NCBI GenBank assembly: GCA_022798035.1
Contig: JAAWLS010000067.1
Location: forward strand, 1 to 9,300
Length of the DNA: 9,300 bases
From: Lachnospiraceae bacterium
Lineage (GTDB): Bacteria; Bacillota; Clostridia; Lachnospirales; Lachnospiraceae
Direction: 5' to 3'
A model generated the notes under the pieces. It worked only from the letters and a program-made list of their open reading frames with translations, was not told the origin of the DNA and made no database searches. Positions 7,200 through 9,300 of the stretch are shown here, piece after piece. The stretch's first letter is position 1; each line of letters opens with the position of its first letter. The position numbers and the translations under genes are program-made.

Positions 7200-7340
7200 T
7201 CAAAGTTCCTCCTTTGCTTTCCGTAAAGCATCTATCCCCTTCATCATGCGGATTCCACAAAGCACATATCCTTTTATCATCTGAGTACATGCTCAAATCC
7301 CGTCAGCAGGGTGTTCCACGCTGTGAAAACTCACAAATAC
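7200..7340 (-). other. Leader (5' untranslated region) of purA, about 140 nt
   Basis: From the predicted start near 7340 to the purA ATG, several short stems can be drawn on the minus strand: GTGA-GTTT-TCAC near 7324-7335, GAG...CTC around 7282-7293, a closing GGATT/AATCC pair enclosing about 40 nt, and GCTTT-ACGG-AAAGC at 7229-7216. I do not recognise a known purine, PRPP or T-box element. The length is more than a simple leader needs, so post-transcriptional control is possible but unproven. Confidence 0.45.
7201..7216 (-). promoter_or_regulatory. Hairpin presenting the purA ribosome binding site
   Basis: In the mRNA CAAAG pairs with CTTTG around the loop GAGGAA, so part of the purA Shine-Dalgarno sequence is in the stem and GAGG is in the loop. 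A second stem, GCTTT-ACGG-AAAGC, abuts it and shares one base. The two can stack or compete. The 5-bp stem is weak. Confidence 0.4.
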
Positions 7341-7346
7341 ATACTA

Positions 7347-7375
7347 AGTATACCGGAATTTCTCATATAAGTAAA
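7347..7375 (-). promoter_or_regulatory. Predicted promoter of purA
   Basis: On the minus strand, -35 TTTACT (7375-7370, 4 of 6) and -10 TATACT (7352-7347, 5 of 6) are 17 nt apart. They lie between the lysR stop and the purA start, giving a start site near 7340. Confidence 0.6.
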
Positions 7376-7386
7376 ATCAATGTTTG

Positions 7387-7401
7387 TTATATTCAATATA
7401 A
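7387..7401. repeat. 7-bp perfect inverted repeat just upstream of the purA promoter
   Basis: TTATATT and AATATAA flank a single base. The repeat lies 12 bp upstream of the purA -35 and 8 bp past the lysR stop codon. It may be an operator. As an all-A/T dyad in A/T-rich DNA it may also be chance. No clear intrinsic terminator for lysR is seen here, so lysR messages could read into purA. Confidence 0.3.
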
Positions 7402-7408
7402 TTATTTC

Positions 7409-8320
7409 TTATGTGTCCGCCTGCTCTTTGCAGTCTGCCTCTATCATTCCCAGCAGCTTGCCTGCCGCGGAGGAGACGGGGATTTTCTCGTCTGTCACCA
7501 CGCAGAAATTTCTGGCAGGAATTTTCTCCTGAAAATTCAGCAGAAACAGCTCGCCGCTTTCTAAAAATTCTTCCGCAAAATCTCTCACCACACTGGCGAT
7601 TCCAAGCCCTTTCCTGGCAAACTGAATCAGCATATTGCTGGTGGCAAGCTCAAATTCCGGGTGGAGCACCACGCCGTTTTTTTCCAGAAAATTATCTACA
7701 TAATTCCGAGTGGAAGTGTTTTTTTCCAGACACAGGACGGGGAGAACTTCCAGCTGTCCGTAATCCAGCAGACTGTTTTTCAAGTGCTGAAATTTCTTTC
7801 CTGCCACAAACACATCTTCCATCTGCCGTACGTTTCTTATTTTCCAGCCGTAACGGCCGCTTATCGGAGTGCTCACCACTCCAAAATCTATCTTTCCATC
7901 TTGAAGATGTTTCAATGTCTCCGGCGTAGGCGCGTTAGTCACACTCACTTTAATCCCCGGGTATTCCTCATGAAACTGTTCCAGCACTTCCAGCAGGTAA
8001 AACTGCAGAGTCATGTCGCTGGCGCCAATCCGAATCTCTCCGATTTCCAGATTCAGCATTTCCTTAAATTTATTTTCCCCCTGCCGGATATATTCGTAGC
8101 CCCGTTGTACATAAGAATACAAAACTCTTCCTTCCGGCGTGAAGCGCACTCCCTTGGAAGTCCGGATAAACAGCGGGTTCCCCAGAGATTCCTCCAAATG
8201 CCTGACGGCCTGGCTCACTGCCGGCTGGGACACCGCAAGCTCCTCTGCCGCAAGGGTGATGCTCTTTAATTTTCCCACATAATAGAAAATTCTGTAATAC
8301 TCTAAATTGATATCCACCAT
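7409..8320 (-). CDS. LysR-family transcriptional regulator
   Basis: This 303-residue regulator has the standard length and layout of the family. The N-terminal winged helix-turn-helix spans about residues 5-62, with the hallmark LAAEELAVSQPAVSQAVRHL followed by LGNPLFIRTSKGVRFTPEG. A linker helix runs to about 90. The periplasmic-binding-protein-like effector domain starts near GEIRIGASD (94-102) and continues to the C-terminus, with the conserved KIDFGVVS (143-150) and ARKGLGIASV (235-244) segments. GGAGG lies 8 nt before the ATG. The gene is divergent from the TRIC-family gene, with 297 bp between starts and a T-N11-A type dyad in the gap, the classic arrangement for a LysR regulator and its target. 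Co-directional purA lies 209 bp downstream with its own promoter. The effector cannot be read from the sequence. Confidence 0.95.
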   Translation of the reverse strand: MVDINLEYYRIFYYVGKLKSITLAAEELAVSQPAVSQAVRHLEESLGNPLFIRTSKGVRFTPEGRVLYSYVQRGYEYIRQGENKFKEMLNLEIGEIRIGASDMTLQFYLLEVLEQFHEEYPGIKVSVTNAPTPETLKHLQDGKIDFGVVSTPISGRYGWKIRNVRQMEDVFVAGKKFQHLKNSLLDYGQLEVLPVLCLEKNTSTRNYVDNFLEKNGVVLHPEFELATSNMLIQFARKGLGIASVVRDFAEEFLESGELFLLNFQEKIPARNFCVVTDEKIPVSSAAGKLLGMIEADCKEQADT

Positions 8321-8391
8321 AACTTCTGCCTCCGTCCGGCATTTTCAATTTCAAAATCTACATTTCCGTCATAAATCTGCAGACGACAATT

Positions 8392-8414
8392 CAAAATAAG
8401 TGTAACACAATTTG
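8392..8414. promoter_or_regulatory. Candidate LysR-type operator (T-N11-A dyad)
   Basis: CAAAAT, 11 nt, then AATTTG form a dyad matching at 5 of 6 positions with the T-N11-A spacing typical of LysR-type sites. The interior also carries GTGT-A-ACAC. It lies 72-94 bp upstream of the lysR ATG and is centred about 80 bp upstream of the predicted TRIC transcript start, so one bound dimer could act on both genes. Confidence 0.42.
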
Positions 8415-8448
8415 CCGCCGCCTGCACGGGATTCTCTGGATTTTTATG

Positions 8449-8477
8449 TTGTATTTTTCCAGCTTATTCTGTATAAT
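8449..8477 (+). promoter_or_regulatory. Predicted promoter of the TRIC-family gene
   Basis: A perfect -10 TATAAT (8472-8477) has a TTGTAT -35 (8449-8454) 17 nt upstream. The start site would be near 8484, leaving a leader of about 134 nt. The weak -35 fits a promoter that needs an activator. Confidence 0.65.
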
Positions 8478-8496
8478 AGGCGGTATTGATAAAAAG

Positions 8497-8596
8497 CCCC
8501 ATGTTTGGCAGGATTCTCTATCTGCCTCATGCGGTAAAAACTTTTTTCTTACCAGGAAACAGTTCCTATAAAAACTACGGTACTGTTTCTTAACAG
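8497..8596 (+). other. Structured leader of the TRIC-family gene with alternative pairings
   Basis: A long stem-loop is visible: CATG, GGCAG, a 10-nt loop, CTGCC, CATG (8500-8531), extendable by CC/GG to 8497-8534. It is followed by GGTAA/TTACC (8533-8553). Downstream, 8554-8563 can pair over 10 bp (one G-U) with 8582-8591. That pairing excludes two local hairpins, AGGAA-ACAG-TTCCT (8554-8567) and CTGTT-TCTT-AACAG (8583-8596). A T6 run at 8542-8547 follows the first stem at a distance of 7 nt, too far for a textbook terminator. I do not recognise a known riboswitch; glycine-riboswitch core motifs are absent. Confidence 0.4.
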
Positions 8597-8617
8597 GACA
8601 AGAAAGGAATTGCTTAT

Positions 8618-9259
8618 ATGTCTTTTTCTGAAACTTTTATCTTTATCCTGGAAATGATTGGAACCATCGCCTTCGCATCTTCCGGAGCCCTTATGGGCAT
8701 CCGCAAAAATATGGATATTTTCGGCATCAACGTACTTGGAATTACCACTGCTGTGGGAGGCGGATGTATTCGTGACATTATTTTAGGGCTTCATCCACCG
8801 AAAATGTTCCAAAATTTCTCTTATGTGGGAACTGCCATTCTCACTTCCTGCCTGTTGTTTCTTATCTTTTATGCAAGACAGGAATTGCTGGAAAGCACTT
8901 TTCTGGAACGTTATGAGCGGCTTATGAGCTTTCTGGACGCCGTAGGACTTGGCATTTTCACCGTAATAGGCATCCGCACCGCCATGGAGCTGGAACATGA
9001 GCACAACTGGTTCCTGCTTATCTTTGTGGGCGTGGTGACTGGAATCGGAGGCGGAATGCTTCGGGATGTTATGGCAGGAAACACGCCTTTTGTCTTTATC
9101 AAACACGTGTATGCCTGCGCTGCCCTTTTGGGTGCATTTCTCTACATTTTTCTGCATGAGCTGATTCCAGACACCGCTGCTGTGGCGGTCAGTTCCGCAG
9201 CCGTTGTAATCATCCGTCCTCGCTGGCCGACAGGTCGCCGAACAGCACGTCCACGCTGA
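8618..9259 (+). CDS. TRIC/YicG-family (UPF0126) membrane protein, C-terminus replaced
   Basis: This integral membrane protein belongs to the bacterial TRIC channel/UPF0126 family, small homologues of trimeric intracellular cation channels. Some members are linked to glycine handling. It shows the family's internal duplication: AVGGGCIRDIILG at residues 45-57 and GIGGGMLRDVMAGNTP at 142-157. Hydrophobic helices lie near 8-27, 36-50, 68-85, 105-121, 131-146, 165-180 and 186-200. AAAGGA lies 9 nt before ATG. The protein reads as normal up to about VVIIR (196-200). The last 13 codons then become PRWPTGRR-like, Arg/Pro-rich and in high-GC DNA, where family members usually have a further hydrophobic and basic tail. 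The true gene is therefore interrupted at about 9211-9218, and the stop at 9259 is accidental. It is divergent from lysR and probably under its control. Confidence 0.88.
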   Translation: MSFSETFIFILEMIGTIAFASSGALMGIRKNMDIFGINVLGITTAVGGGCIRDIILGLHPPKMFQNFSYVGTAILTSCLLFLIFYARQELLESTFLERYERLMSFLDAVGLGIFTVIGIRTAMELEHEHNWFLLIFVGVVTGIGGGMLRDVMAGNTPFVFIKHVYACAALLGAFLYIFLHELIPDTAAVAVSSAAVVIIRPRWPTGRRTARPR

Positions 9260-9300
9260 TCAGATCCGGCGTTCCGGCGGCCAAGTGCTTGCCGGGTTCC
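9211..9300. other. High-GC segment of foreign origin at the window end
   Basis: By hand count 61 of these 90 bases (about 68%) are G or C, against a clearly lower level in the rest of the window. The change coincides with loss of the TRIC reading frame's expected C-terminus. No insertion-sequence end, target duplication or attachment site is visible at the join. An assembly chimera is the simplest reading. A recombination junction is the alternative. Confidence 0.7.
9213..9299 (-). CDS. Possible fragment of a high-GC gene, product unknown
   Basis: On the minus strand an open frame of 29 codons runs from the window edge to a TGA at 9212-9210, which falls at or inside the junction. It reads EPGKHLAAGTPDL and then ISVDVLFGDLSASEDG. 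Nearly every third base is G or C (only the three A- or T-ending exceptions GAA, GGA and GAT were seen before the final codon), the pattern of real coding DNA from a high-GC organism. None of the other frames looks as convincing. I do not recognise the protein. The fragment is too short for a functional call. Confidence 0.4.

Noticed and set aside
7200..7346. A T-box or purine riboswitch in the purA leader, prompted by a GTGGAAC-like stretch
   Set aside because: The stretch is near the 5' end and not before a terminator, it does not match the T-box core well, and no specifier or terminator structure was found.
8484..8617. A glycine riboswitch upstream of the TRIC-family gene
   Set aside because: The conserved glycine-aptamer core sequences are absent and the leader is too short for the usual tandem form.
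1..9300. CRISPR arrays, tRNA or rRNA genes, transposases, phage genes or a defence system
   Set aside because: No regularly spaced repeats, no tRNA-like cloverleaf and no transposase, recombinase or effector domains were seen on either strand.

Overview
The window looks like chromosomal DNA from a low-to-moderate GC Gram-positive anaerobe, most likely a Lachnospiraceae-type Clostridium relative. Strong AGGAGG-type ribosome binding sites, A/T-rich intergenic DNA and the sequence character of the GltB, PurA and TetR proteins support this. The genus is inferred from pattern memory only. Almost everything is on the minus strand, so transcription of the main block runs from high to low coordinates.

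Layout from left to right. (1) 1-3018, minus: the first 1006 residues of the large subunit of glutamate synthase (GltB), open at the left edge of the window. (2) 3019-3461: a 443-bp A/T-rich region holding the gltB promoter, candidate regulatory repeats, a 44-bp palindrome and the terminator of the next gene. (3) 3462-4568, minus: a zinc-dependent alcohol/polyol dehydrogenase. (4) 4703-5251, minus: a TetR-type regulator with a DhaS-like DNA-binding region, separated from the dehydrogenase by a perfect 13-bp inverted repeat. (5) 5303-5926, minus: a small HAD-family phosphatase whose start overlaps the end of purA. (6) 5916-7199, minus: purA, adenylosuccinate synthetase, with its own promoter and a leader of about 140 nt. 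(7) 7409-8320, minus: a LysR-type regulator. (8) 8618 onward, plus: a TRIC/YicG-family (UPF0126) membrane protein, divergent from lysR.

The genes are mostly nitrogen and purine housekeeping (gltB, purA) plus a small regulator-dehydrogenase unit. purA and the HAD gene form an overlapping transcription unit that may run on into tetR. tetR probably controls the dehydrogenase, and LysR probably controls the divergent TRIC gene. Both control links are inferred from position.

The last ~85-90 bases (from about 9211-9218) are a different kind of DNA, about 68% GC. They replace the expected C-terminus of the TRIC protein and carry a short minus-strand reading frame with strongly G/C-biased third positions. 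This is most likely an assembly chimera, or less likely a real recombination junction. I found no tRNA, rRNA, CRISPR array, transposase or convincing new multi-gene system. The more interesting unexplained items are the high-GC junction, the repeat-rich gltB control region, the operator-like inverted repeat between tetR and the dehydrogenase, and the structured leaders of purA and the TRIC gene.
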